A DNA stretch of 8,889 nt from positions 1-8,889 of the forward strand of contig CANQMY010000038.1 in assembly GCA_947625075.1 (NCBI GenBank). The letters are read 5' to 3'. The stretch is from an uncultured Clostridia bacterium (GTDB lineage: Bacteria; Bacillota; Clostridia; TANB77; CAG-508). The translations under genes were made by a program, and so were the position numbers. The notes beneath the pieces were generated by a model. The model made no database searches. It was not told where the DNA came from and saw only the letters and a list, made by a program, of their open reading frames with translations. Positions 1-6,716 of the stretch are shown piece by piece. Numbering within the stretch: position 1 is the stretch's first letter; every line of letters begins with the position of its first letter.

Positions 1-1
1 T

Positions 2-643
2 AAATATCTACTATATAAAGGAATAAATAAGATAGACTATTTAATGATTTCTCACTTTGATGCAGACCATTGCCAAGGGGCAATTTTCTTATTAAAAAAT
101 ATGAAAGTAAATAATTTAATAATTTCTATCCAACCTGAAAATAGTGAATTTTATGAAGAAATAGTAAGTTTATGTAAGCAAAAAAATATTAATATAATGT
201 ATGTAAAAAAAGGCGACAAAATGAAAATAGCAAATCTAAATATTGAAGTCTTGCATCCGAATAATAACTTTATTACAGAAAATAAATTGAATAACAATGC
301 TTTAGTTTGTAAAATTAAATATTATAATTTTAAAATGTTATTTACAGGAGATATAGAAAAAATTGCAGAAAAACAATTACTTGATGAAAATTTGTCAGCA
401 GATCTTTTAAAAGTAGGACATCATGGTTCAAAAACATCTACTATACAAGAATTTTTAGATAAAGTAAATCCAAAAATAGCACTAATAGGAGTAGGAGTTG
501 ATAATAAATTTGGTCATCCAAATAGTGAAGTAATAGGAAGACTACAAGATAAAAGCATAAAAATATTTAGAAGTGACTTAAATGGAGAAATTAATGTTAA
601 TATTTATAAAGATGGAAAAATAATTACTAAAACTATGTTTTAA
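2..643 (+). CDS. comEC: ComEC/Rec2 family DNA-uptake protein, C-terminal metallo-beta-lactamase domain (5' truncated)
   Basis: This is the 3' end of a gene whose beginning lies before the window. The frame is open from base 2, and the 14 residues before the first ATG (base 44) already read like the family (KYLLYKGINKIDYL), so that ATG is internal and not the start. The 213 visible residues form a metallo-beta-lactamase fold: HFDADH (visible residues 18-23, metal ligands), FTGD (114-117), GHHGS (139-143) and GHPN (171-174). In ComEC this domain follows the membrane channel that carries single-stranded DNA into the cell, and it is proposed to degrade the non-transforming strand. The cues around the motifs match ComEC of Clostridia rather than a generic hydrolase, but the channel part is not visible, so a stand-alone ComEC-like hydrolase cannot be excluded. 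The gene ends with TAA 11 bases before the -35 box of the mltG promoter, and no terminator hairpin separates them. Confidence 0.85.
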   Translation, partial: KYLLYKGINKIDYLMISHFDADHCQGAIFLLKNMKVNNLIISIQPENSEFYEEIVSLCKQKNINIMYVKKGDKMKIANLNIEVLHPNNNFITENKLNNNALVCKIKYYNFKMLFTGDIEKIAEKQLLDENLSADLLKVGHHGSKTSTIQEFLDKVNPKIALIGVGVDNKFGHPNSEVIGRLQDKSIKIFRSDLNGEINVNIYKDGKIITKTMF

Positions 644-653
644 AATTAATAAC

Positions 654-682
654 TTGTATTTTAAAATTGTCTATGCTAAAAT
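654..682 (+). promoter_or_regulatory. Predicted vegetative promoter of mltG and the BofC-like gene
   Basis: A -35 box TTGTAT (654-659), a 17-base spacer and a -10 box TAAAAT (677-682) preceded by TG (674-675), i.e. an extended -10. It lies 33 bases before the mltG start. The same architecture recurs in front of two other genes of the window, which supports the call. Confidence 0.65.
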
Positions 683-714
683 AAAAAAAACAATGAAAGG
701 AAATAAACTAAAGT

Positions 715-1800
715 ATGAAAAAAGGATTAATAATAGCAATAATTGTAATAATTTTAGTTATAGTAATAGGAGTATTTGGAGCTATTACTTTTTATAATTC
801 ATCTTTAAAAGCAGTAAGAAAAGATGAGAGTAATGAAGTTATAGTTGAAATAAAAAATGGTTCCACAGCAACTGATATAGCAGAAGTTTTAAAGGAAAAA
901 AATCTTATAAAGAATGCTTTTACTTTTAAAATTTATACAAAATTAAATAAAATTTCAGGAATGCAAGCTGGAACTTATAAACTTAATCAAAATATGGATG
1001 TTAAGCAAATAGTAGAAAGTTTAAAAAAAGGAACAGATTATTTTCCTGATGAGATAAATATAACCTTTTTAGAAGGTAAAAATATGAGATGGATAGCAAA
1101 AAACATTGAAGAAAATACAAATAATACAGAAAACGATGTGTTTGAAAAATTAGAAGATGAGGAATATATAAAAAGTTTAATTGATAAGTATTGGTTTTTA
1201 ACTGATGAAATACTAAATAAAGATATATACTATCCGTTAGAAGGTTATTTATTTCCAGACACGTACAATTTTTCAAGTAAAAATGTAACTGTAGAAGATA
1301 TATTTTCTGCTATGTTAGATCAAATGGAAGAAAAATTAGAAGATTATAAAGAAGAAATTAATAGAAATGGATATAATGTCCACAAATTATTAACAGTTGC
1401 ATCAATAGTAGAATTAGAAGCAGCTAATGTAGAAGATAGAAGTGGTGTAGCAAGTGTAATATATAATAGATTAAGAAAAAATATGGCCTTAGGAAGTGAT
1501 GTTACAACTTATTATGCAATAAAAGTAGATATGTCAGAAAGAGATTTATATCAAAGTGAACTTAATACCTATAATCCTTATAATACTAGAGGACCAAGAA
1601 TGGAAGGAAAACTTCCAATAGGACCAATAGGAAGTGTAGGAATAGAGTCTATAAAGGCTGCTCTTTATCCAAATGAAACAGAATATTTATATTTTGTAGC
1701 AGATAAAAACGGAAAAGTATATTTTGGAAAAAATAATGAAGAACATAATAAAAATATACAAATGCTTCAAAATAAAGGGTTGTGGTATACATACGAATAA
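715..1800 (+). CDS. mltG: Endolytic transglycosylase MltG (YceG-like)
   Basis: MltG is a membrane-anchored lytic transglycosylase that cuts nascent peptidoglycan glycan strands outside the membrane and so limits their length. Residues 4-27 are one transmembrane helix and the rest is extracytoplasmic. Residues about 40-105 form the LysM-like subdomain. The family signature YYPLEGYLFPDTY is at 172-184. The catalytic region ASIVELEA is at 229-236, with E233 aligning with the catalytic glutamate of the family. It is followed by the conserved NRL (251-253), a GSDVTTYYA segment (260-268), LPIGPI (300-305) and a YLYFVAD strand (324-330). At 361 residues the length is typical and the protein is intact. 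The ribosome-binding site GAAAGGA (695-701) is about 13 bases from the ATG, longer than usual, but no nearer in-frame start exists. A promoter lies at 654-682 and the gene is probably co-transcribed with the BofC-like gene 62 bases downstream. Confidence 0.95.
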   Translation: MKKGLIIAIIVIILVIVIGVFGAITFYNSSLKAVRKDESNEVIVEIKNGSTATDIAEVLKEKNLIKNAFTFKIYTKLNKISGMQAGTYKLNQNMDVKQIVESLKKGTDYFPDEINITFLEGKNMRWIAKNIEENTNNTENDVFEKLEDEEYIKSLIDKYWFLTDEILNKDIYYPLEGYLFPDTYNFSSKNVTVEDIFSAMLDQMEEKLEDYKEEINRNGYNVHKLLTVASIVELEAANVEDRSGVASVIYNRLRKNMALGSDVTTYYAIKVDMSERDLYQSELNTYNPYNTRGPRMEGKLPIGPIGSVGIESIKAALYPNETEYLYFVADKNGKVYFGKNNEEHNKNIQMLQNKGLWYTYE

Positions 1801-1862
1801 AATAAACAAAAATTAGTATAAATAGAATATTTTGGGAAATAATTTTACCAAGAGGTGAAAAC

Positions 1863-2441
1863 ATGAAAAAAGGAATCTTGGTAGGATTTATTCTATTAAC
1901 AATAGCTATAGGAATAGCAATGGGAATAATTTTTCATTTTTATAATGATAGAATTTTAGAAGAAGCGACACTTCAAGAGGTGAAAAATATAAATGATTTT
2001 TTAGAGAAAAAAACAAATATTGTTGAAACAGGAATGGTAAATGAAAAGACAACGCCAAATACTAAAATAGTATATGAAACCTTATATTTGAAATGCAATC
2101 ATATAGAAATTAAAGAAGAAAATATAACTGCAAAAGATGTAAATCAAGATAAAAGTTATTTTATAGATAATTATGATGAATGGGAAGTAAAAAGTTTTAC
2201 AAGTAATAAAATAGAATTGTACACAGAAAAAGATAGAATATGTGATAAACATTATGTTGTAAAAGAAAAAGATGGATACATTGCCATATACAATTTAGAT
2301 GAATATGGAAATGAAAATTTAAAAGAAGTAACAGAAATATTGACAGTATATTTACCTAACGAAGATATAGAACTTTTAAAAAAAGGAATAATAGCTAATG
2401 GTGATAATGAATTAATGAAAATTATAAGTGATTATGAATAA
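1863..2441 (+). CDS. Membrane-anchored protein with BofC-like C-terminal domain
   Basis: A 192-residue protein with one N-terminal transmembrane helix (about residues 4-26) followed by an extracytoplasmic part. The C-terminal half resembles the BofC C-terminal domain: a CNH segment (77-79), a W-x-V-K-x-F stretch near 106-112, CDKHYVVKEKDGYIAIY (126-142) and a closing YLPNED...LLKKGI...NELMKIISDYE pattern. In Bacillus, BofC is a forespore-secreted inhibitor of the SpoIVB protease during sporulation. Clostridial homologues are anchored rather than secreted, and their role is unclear, so a sporulation role here is inference only. Two cysteines (77 and 126) could form a disulfide. The start is supported by AGAGGTG (1851-1857), 5 bases before the ATG. 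No promoter or terminator is obvious between it and mltG, so the two probably form an operon ending at the hairpin at 2485-2519. Confidence 0.65.
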   Translation: MKKGILVGFILLTIAIGIAMGIIFHFYNDRILEEATLQEVKNINDFLEKKTNIVETGMVNEKTTPNTKIVYETLYLKCNHIEIKEENITAKDVNQDKSYFIDNYDEWEVKSFTSNKIELYTEKDRICDKHYVVKEKDGYIAIYNLDEYGNENLKEVTEILTVYLPNEDIELLKKGIIANGDNELMKIISDYE

Positions 2442-2484
2442 AAAAAGAAGAAAATGGGTCATATTACTTGTTAAAATAAAATAA

Positions 2485-2530
2485 TTAATCTCCTCTAAAT
2501 TATCTTTAGGGGAGATTAAATTTTTATTTT
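2485..2530. terminator. Bidirectional rho-independent terminator between convergent genes
   Basis: A 15-base-pair stem (2485-2499 with 2505-2519, one G-U pair on the + strand transcript) closes a 5-base loop. On the + strand it is followed by A and then a T-rich tract; on the - strand the downstream bases are T-rich as well. It lies 43 bases after the BofC-like stop and 4 bases after the pgsA stop, so it can end both transcripts. Confidence 0.85.
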
Positions 2531-3105
2531 TTATTTTCCTGATTATAATTTTTTTTCAAATCTTCCTTTTTTGGAAGATAACCTTTTTGGTAAAAGTGCT
2601 CTATATATCCAAATAAAGAACAAATTGTTAAACAAATAGCTAATCCGTATAAATATATATCAAATTTTGGCAAGTTAAATAAATTAATTAAAAGGGAGCT
2701 AACTACAGCTAAATATAAAATAACTGTAGACAATTTTCCATACCATTTACTAGATACTACTAATTGTTTACCATATAGAAAAGAAGCACCTGAAATTAAA
2801 ATTATTTCTTTAGAGATAACTATTAAAACAATCCATATTGGAATCATTCTTTTTATATACAATGTAAATAACGTAGATATTTGAGTAAGTTTATCTGCTA
2901 AAGGATCCATTAATTTTCCAAAATCAGTTATTGCATCATACTTTCTAGCAATATAACCATCTAAAATATCAGAAAAAGATGATATAGTAAATAGTACTAA
3001 AGCTAGAATATAATTATTTAAGCAAAGTGATATAACAATAAATGGTATAAAAATAAATCTAATAATGGTTAATATATTAGGAATAAGTTTAATATATTTT
3101 ATCAT
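2524..3105 (-). CDS. pgsA: CDP-diacylglycerol--glycerol-3-phosphate 3-phosphatidyltransferase
   Basis: An integral membrane enzyme that joins CDP-diacylglycerol and glycerol-3-phosphate to give phosphatidylglycerol phosphate and CMP, the committed step to phosphatidylglycerol. The CDP-alcohol phosphatidyltransferase signature D-G-x2-A-R-x8-G-x3-D-x3-D is complete: D49, G50, A53, R54, G63, D67, D71, with D46 also present. The N-terminus IPNILTIIRFIFIPF is characteristic of PgsA, and several hydrophobic helices follow. The length of 193 residues is normal. Motifs alone do not fully exclude a related CDP-alcohol transferase. The start is supported by AAGGAG (3115-3120 on the - strand), 9 bases upstream; this site directly abuts the stop codon of the Clp gene, so pgsA is the second gene of that operon (15-base gap, no promoter between). 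It ends at the bidirectional hairpin at 2485-2519. Confidence 0.92.
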   Translation of the reverse strand: MIKYIKLIPNILTIIRFIFIPFIVISLCLNNYILALVLFTISSFSDILDGYIARKYDAITDFGKLMDPLADKLTQISTLFTLYIKRMIPIWIVLIVISKEIILISGASFLYGKQLVVSSKWYGKLSTVILYLAVVSSLLINLFNLPKFDIYLYGLAICLTICSLFGYIEHFYQKGYLPKKEDLKKNYNQENKK

Positions 3106-3120
3106 ATAATTATTCTCCTT

Positions 3121-3618
3121 TTATTTTGCTTGAAATGTGAGTTCATTATTTTTTACATCAATAAATATTTTTTGCCCATTTTTTAGTTCTGATTTTAATA
3201 TCATATCAGAAAGCTCATCTTCAATATATCTTTGAACAGCTCTTCTTAAAGGCCTTGCACCATATTTAATATCTGTTCCTTTATTTAATAGATATGATTT
3301 TGCTTCATCAGATACATACATTTTAATATCTTTATCATTTAAAACATTTTGAGTATCTTTAAGCATTAAATCAACAATTTTAGTAAGTTCTTCATTACTT
3401 AGTGGATCAAAAATTACAATTTCATCAACTCTATTTAAAAATTCTGGTCTAAATGTTTCTTTTAATGTTTCTTGAATTTTATTTTTTCTAAATTCAGATG
3501 TACTTCCAAAACCAATAGAATTTAAGTTTTGATTAGATCCAGCATTAGAAGTCATGATGATTATTGTATTTTCAAAGCTTACTGTATTTCCACCGAGAAT
3601 CTGTAAGTCTTCCATCAT
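3121..3618 (-). CDS. 3' portion of the frameshifted ClpE-like ATPase (end of the second AAA+ module)
   Basis: This frame carries the remainder of the Clp ATPase that begins at 5437; family-like sequence starts at about 3593 ([10 protein letters not shown]) and runs to the TAA at 3121-3123. Numbering from the first ATG of this frame (3618), it holds sensor 1 in TSNAG (N25), the ClpP-docking tripeptide IGF (35-37), the arginine finger in FLNRVDE (R63) and sensor 2 in GARPLRR (R122). The ATG-ATG at 3613-3618 lies in bases that encode LDDG in the other frame and has no ribosome-binding site, so independent translation is unlikely. This is one gene broken in two, not a second gene. If the frameshift is removed, the protein would be about 771 residues and complete. 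The pgsA ribosome-binding site abuts the stop codon. Confidence 0.85.
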   Translation of the reverse strand: MMEDLQILGGNTVSFENTIIIMTSNAGSNQNLNSIGFGSTSEFRKNKIQETLKETFRPEFLNRVDEIVIFDPLSNEELTKIVDLMLKDTQNVLNDKDIKMYVSDEAKSYLLNKGTDIKYGARPLRRAVQRYIEDELSDMILKSELKNGQKIFIDVKNNELTFQAK

Positions 3619-5437
3619 CTAATACTTGTAAAAGAATGTTAAAAACATCACTATGAGCTTTTTCAATTTCATCTAATAGAATAATTGAATAAGGATGTCT
3701 TTTTACTTTTTCTGTAAGTTGACCACTATCGTCATAACCAATATAACCTGGAGGAGCACCAATAAGTTTAGCAGTTGAGTTACTTTCCATATATTCTGAC
3801 ATATCAATTCTTATTATAGAATCTTCATTCCCAAAAATTTCATAGCATAAAGCTTTGGCAAGTTCTGTTTTTCCAACACCAGTTGGACCTACAAATATAA
3901 ATGAAGGAGGTCTTTTTGTACTTTTAAGACCAGCACGATTTCTTCTAATTGCTTTACTTACAGCAGTAACAGCTTCATTCTGTCCTATTATTCTTTTATG
4001 AAGATTTGTTTCTAAAGAAAGTAATTTTTTAGTTTCTTCCTCAGTTATTTTTTGAACAGGAATTTTTGTCCAATTTTCTATTACTTTAGCTACATCTTCA
4101 AGAGTAAGTTCTTTTGGAACCATTTTAGATTCAATACTATTTATTTGTTGTATTAAATTACATTCTTCAGTTTTTAGCTCGGCTGCTTTTTTATAGTCAT
4201 CTGTAGAATCAGCTTGTGCAGCTTCTTCTTTTTGAGCTTGAACATTTGATAATTTATTTTTTAATACTTCCAAGTTATATAAATCTTTATTTTCTAAATT
4301 AATTCTTGAACATGCTTCATCTAATACATCAATAGCTTTGTCAGGTAAAAATCTATCATGAATATACTTTTCAGCTAAAACTACAAGCTTGTCAATAATA
4401 TCATTTGAGATTTTAACTTTATGATAATTTTCATAATAAGGTTTAATACCTTTAAGAATTTCTATACTGTCACTAACAGAAGGTTCTTCAACTAAAACTT
4501 GTTGAAATCTTCTTTCTAAAGCAGTATCTTTTTCAATATATTTTCTATATTCAGTTAAAGTTGTAGTTCCAATAAGTTGTATTGTACCATCTGCTAATGA
4601 AGGTTTTAAAATATTTGCTGCATTCATAGAATGATCAGCGTCGCCTGCTCCAATAATATTATGAATTTCATCAATTACTAAAATAATATTTCCACTTGCT
4701 TTACATTCTTCAATAATTGCTTTCATTCTAGATTCAAATTGACCTCTAAATTGAGTTCCAGCAACTACAGCGGTCATATCTAAAAGATAAACCTCTTTAT
4801 TTAATAATTTAGCAGGAACATTACCACCTGCTATTCTTAAAGCTAAACCTTGAGCAATAGCAGTTTTACCAACACCAGGTTCTCCAATTAAACAAGGATT
4901 ATTTTTAGTACGTCTATTTAATATTTGAATAATTCTTTCTATTTCTTTGTTTCTACCGATAACAGAATCAATTTGAGAATTTCTAGCTTTATTAGTTAAA
5001 TTAGTACCAAAGGTATCTAAAGCTTTTCTTTTTTTAACAGTTTGTTTAGTTTCAGTTTTTACACTTTTTCTATCATTATGTGAAGAAGTATTAGAATTTT
5101 CCTCCTCTTTTTTCTGACCAAACATTCCAGAAAAAATTGAACCTAGTGGAATAGCAAATCCCATAGGACCTTGATTTTCTTCATCACTATAATTATCAAA
5201 ATCATCGGAATTTAAATTTTCTGACAAATCTTTAAACATTTCATTTAATTGATTAGTCATATTATTTATATCTTCACTAGAAAGATTTGTTGCATTATTT
5301 GATATATTATTAAGAGGGTTTAATCCTCTTTTTTTGGCACAGTCATAGCAATAACCTATCTTCTCTATTTTACCATCTTTATTTGGCTGATTTACAAATA
5401 TGACTGCAGTATTTTTTTTACAATCTGAACATAACAT
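3572..5437 (-). CDS. ClpE-like Clp protease ATP-binding subunit, 5' portion (frameshifted)
   Basis: A cytoplasmic double-AAA+ unfoldase of the ClpC/ClpE group, which feeds proteins to ClpP. In place of the Clp N-domain it has a zinc finger of the ClpE/McsA type (C3, C6, C30, C33), then a polar linker (about 37-137). The first AAA+ module has Walker A GEPGVGKT (185-192), Walker B with D256-E257, and the arginine finger pair at R309-R310. A middle segment includes a UVR-like stretch [13 protein letters not shown] (413-425). The second module has Walker A GPTGVGKT (517-524) and Walker [10 protein letters not shown] (587-595). After LTDS (611-614) the frame shifts into seven unrelated residues and a TGA at 3572-3574, where relatives continue. 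As read, the product would lack sensor 1, the ClpP-binding loop, arginine finger and sensor 2 of the second module. The start is supported by GGAG 10 bases upstream. A promoter is at 5462-5490, and no CtsR or CIRCE operator is seen. The zinc finger favours clpE over clpC, but the symbol is uncertain. Confidence 0.9.
   Translation of the reverse strand: MLCSDCKKNTAVIFVNQPNKDGKIEKIGYCYDCAKKRGLNPLNNISNNATNLSSEDINNMTNQLNEMFKDLSENLNSDDFDNYSDEENQGPMGFAIPLGSIFSGMFGQKKEEENSNTSSHNDRKSVKTETKQTVKKRKALDTFGTNLTNKARNSQIDSVIGRNKEIERIIQILNRRTKNNPCLIGEPGVGKTAIAQGLALRIAGGNVPAKLLNKEVYLLDMTAVVAGTQFRGQFESRMKAIIEECKASGNIILVIDEIHNIIGAGDADHSMNAANILKPSLADGTIQLIGTTTLTEYRKYIEKDTALERRFQQVLVEEPSVSDSIEILKGIKPYYENYHKVKISNDIIDKLVVLAEKYIHDRFLPDKAIDVLDEACSRINLENKDLYNLEVLKNKLSNVQAQKEEAAQADSTDDYKKAAELKTEECNLIQQINSIESKMVPKELTLEDVAKVIENWTKIPVQKITEEETKKLLSLETNLHKRIIGQNEAVTAVSKAIRRNRAGLKSTKRPPSFIFVGPTGVGKTELAKALCYEIFGNEDSIIRIDMSEYMESNSTAKLIGAPPGYIGYDDSGQLTEKVKRHPYSIILLDEIEKAHSDVFNILLQVLDDGRLTDSRWKYSKL
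3590..3597 (-). other. Probable one-base frameshift site in the Clp ATPase gene
   Basis: On the - strand the gene reads GAT TCT CGGT GGA AAT ACA, where relatives have T-D-S-x-G-(R/N)-T-V. Four bases stand where one codon is expected. Removing one G (the CC at 3593-3594 on the + strand) gives T-D-S-R-G-N-T-V and restores the frame, with Arg encoded by CGT, a codon used elsewhere in the gene. Family motifs are intact on both sides, so this is either a very recent mutation or a sequencing or assembly error. The out-of-frame CGG it creates would be a rare codon here. Confidence 0.85.
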
Positions 5438-5461
5438 ATTTTAGTCTCCAATCTAATTTAT

Positions 5462-5490
5462 ATTGTACTCTAAAAATACGATTTAGTCAA
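5462..5490 (-). promoter_or_regulatory. Predicted vegetative promoter of the Clp ATPase-pgsA operon
   Basis: On the - strand, -35 TTGACT (5485-5490), a 17-base spacer and -10 TACAAT (5462-5467). It lies 24 bases before the Clp start codon. The -35 is a five-of-six match to the consensus. No heptad direct repeat of the CtsR type and no CIRCE inverted repeat surrounds it, so classic heat-shock control is not visible. Confidence 0.7.
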
Positions 5491-5520
5491 TAAAATTAAC
5501 ATATTTATTATTAACAATAC

Positions 5521-5549
5521 TTGTCATATTAAGCTTTTAATGCTATAAT
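5521..5549 (+). promoter_or_regulatory. Predicted vegetative promoter of the 280-residue membrane protein gene
   Basis: -35 TTGTCA (5521-5526), a 17-base spacer and a perfect -10 TATAAT (5544-5549) preceded by TG (5541-5542). This is the best promoter match in the window. It points away from the Clp promoter, and the two -35 boxes are only 30 bases apart. Confidence 0.8.
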
Positions 5550-5587
5550 AAAATTAGTTTTAAATAAAAATTAATAGGGAGAATAGA

Positions 5588-6430
5588 ATGAACAAAAATA
5601 TAAGAAATGTATTATATGTAATAATTATTATAATATGTATTGTAGCAATATTTGTAGGCGTATATACACAATTTTTTAAGAAGGAATCAGGCAATAATGT
5701 AAGTTATAAAATTCCAGTTGAAAATGAAGAGGAAAATATTATAACACAAGCAGAAATAAAAGATACATTTAGAAATTTATTTGAAAACCAATATCTAGAA
5801 AGTGGTTATGATGAATCAAATATAAATAAAATTAATAAAGACAAACCTATAGTATATAGTGAAATAGATGGGTTTGAAAGAAAAGAAGATGGAAAATATG
5901 ATATAAAAGCAACTATACCAATAATTAATATAGAGGGAGAAACTGTTGACAAATATAATAAAACGACCAAAAATGTATTTGTAAAAAAATTAAATGATGT
6001 AATGTCAAATGCAACTGTTTATACAATATGTGATGTTAGTTATACAGCATATGTAAATAATGATATTTTATCTTTAGCTATTATGGCATCTATAAAAGAA
6101 GGGGATAGTGCACAAAGATTAATTGTTCAAACTTACAATTATAATTTATTAACAGATAAAGATGTAACAATTAGTGAAATATTAGAAGAAAGAGGATTAG
6201 ATGATAAAATTATAACTAATAAGATTAAATCAATTATAAAAAAAGCTGCTGATGATGCAAAAGAAATGCAAAGTACTGGTTATAATGTATATGAAAGAAA
6301 TTTAAATAGCGATATGTATGATGTTACAGCAGTAAATAATTTTATACAAGGTCCAAATGGAGAACTATATATAATATATGCTTATGGAAATGAAGCATTT
6401 ACATCAGAAATGGATATTATTGAAATATAA
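5588..6430 (+). CDS. Membrane-anchored extracytoplasmic protein of unknown function (possibly DUF3298/RsiV-like)
   Basis: I do not recognise this 280-residue protein with certainty. Residues 8-30 form one very hydrophobic transmembrane helix after a short positive N-terminus, so the bulk (31-280) should lie outside the membrane. An acidic, Asn-rich linker (35-60) leads to a folded part. The stretch with YTICDVSYTAYVNNDILSL (145-163), then a Y-N-x-x-L-L-T-D-K-D-V-T-I-S-E-I-L pattern (185-199) and a closing LYIIYAYGNEAFTSEMDI (260-277) loosely recalls the DUF3298 domain seen in RsiV-type anti-sigma factors and PdaC. That is a weak, pattern-level resemblance, and no catalytic motif is visible. 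Its start is supported by AGGGAGA (5576-5582), 5 bases upstream. It has its own strong promoter (5521-5549) and its own terminator (6453-6485), so it is a single-gene transcript, divergent from the Clp operon. Confidence 0.75.
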   Translation: MNKNIRNVLYVIIIIICIVAIFVGVYTQFFKKESGNNVSYKIPVENEEENIITQAEIKDTFRNLFENQYLESGYDESNINKINKDKPIVYSEIDGFERKEDGKYDIKATIPIINIEGETVDKYNKTTKNVFVKKLNDVMSNATVYTICDVSYTAYVNNDILSLAIMASIKEGDSAQRLIVQTYNYNLLTDKDVTISEILEERGLDDKIITNKIKSIIKKAADDAKEMQSTGYNVYERNLNSDMYDVTAVNNFIQGPNGELYIIYAYGNEAFTSEMDIIEI

Positions 6431-6452
6431 AAGAAAAAAATAAAAATATTAG

Positions 6453-6485
6453 CGGAACTTAAAGTAATTTAGTTCCGTTTTTTTT
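6453..6485 (+). terminator. Rho-independent terminator of the 280-residue membrane protein gene
   Basis: A stem CGGAACT (6453-6459) with AGTTCCG (6471-6477), extended by AAA/TTT with one bulged T around a GTAA loop, is followed directly by eight T (6478-6485). It lies 22 bases after the stop codon at 6428-6430. Confidence 0.9.
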
Positions 6486-6529
6486 ATTTAATTTTTAAAT
6501 AGCATAAAAAAAATAAATGAATATTATAA

Positions 6530-6557
6530 AGTATATATAATAAATATTATATATATT
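6530..6557. repeat. AT-only perfect inverted repeat in the intergenic gap
   Basis: TATATATAATA (6532-6542) and its exact reverse complement (6545-6555) are separated by two A, with one flanking G-T and one A-T pair. The whole gap 6486-6659 is almost pure A/T, apart from a few G and C, and holds no gene, RNA gene or other recognisable site. A palindrome of this kind can arise by chance in such sequence, so no function is assigned. Confidence 0.5.
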
Positions 6558-6659
6558 ACTTTTTAAATAATAAAATCTTATAATAATGCATTTTTTTATA
6601 ATAATTTATGAAATTTAGTTAAATTTGGAAATAAAAATAGGAAAAAATGTATATTTTAC

Positions 6660-6688
6660 TTGATTTTGTAAATAATATGTGTTATAAT
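6660..6688 (+). promoter_or_regulatory. Predicted vegetative promoter of the M23 peptidase gene
   Basis: -35 TTGATT (6660-6665), a 17-base spacer and a perfect -10 TATAAT (6683-6688) with TG at 6680-6681. Transcription would begin near 6695, giving an unusually short leader of about 20 bases before the M23 reading frame. Confidence 0.75.
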
Positions 6689-6710
6689 TAATAGTGCGTC
6701 TATATAAAAA

Positions 6711-6715
6711 AGGAG
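6711..6715 (+). promoter_or_regulatory. Ribosome-binding site with unusual spacing to the M23 start
   Basis: AGGAG, within AAAAAAGGAGA, is the only good Shine-Dalgarno sequence before the M23 gene. It ends a single base before the in-frame GTG at 6717, too close for normal initiation. The next in-frame non-standard start, ATT at 6726, is 10 bases away. No ATG or TTG is in range, and an in-frame TAA at 6705-6707 blocks any earlier start. Confidence 0.6.
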
Positions 6716-6716
6716 A

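Noticed and set aside
44..46. ATG as the start of a complete small hydrolase
   Set aside because: The frame is open to the window edge and the preceding 14 residues match the ComEC family, so the gene is truncated rather than starting here.
693..797. Short rightward frame starting at ATG 693, upstream of and overlapping mltG
   Set aside because: It is out of frame with mltG, has no Shine-Dalgarno of its own, and gives an Asn/Ser-rich peptide that is a frame shadow.
1001..1276. Leftward open frame of 91 codons
   Set aside because: It lies wholly inside mltG on the other strand, is rich in Leu, Tyr and Phe as expected from the complement of AT-rich coding sequence, and has no ribosome-binding site or motif.
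1649..1864. Leftward open frame of 71 codons spanning the end of mltG and the gap after it
   Set aside because: It overlaps the conserved C-terminus of MltG, has low-complexity aromatic composition and no recognisable domain.
3572..3600. Programmed frameshift in the Clp gene
   Set aside because: There is no slippery run, no stop at the shift point and no prfB-like internal Shine-Dalgarno arrangement; a one-base error or mutation is simpler.
3613..3618. ATG-ATG as an independent start for the 3' part of the Clp gene
   Set aside because: These bases encode the conserved LDDG of the upstream frame, there is no ribosome-binding site, and the first residues do not resemble any family start.
5438..5520. 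CtsR or CIRCE heat-shock operator in front of the Clp gene
   Set aside because: I looked for GGTCAAA-type heptad repeats and the CIRCE inverted repeat on both strands and found neither.
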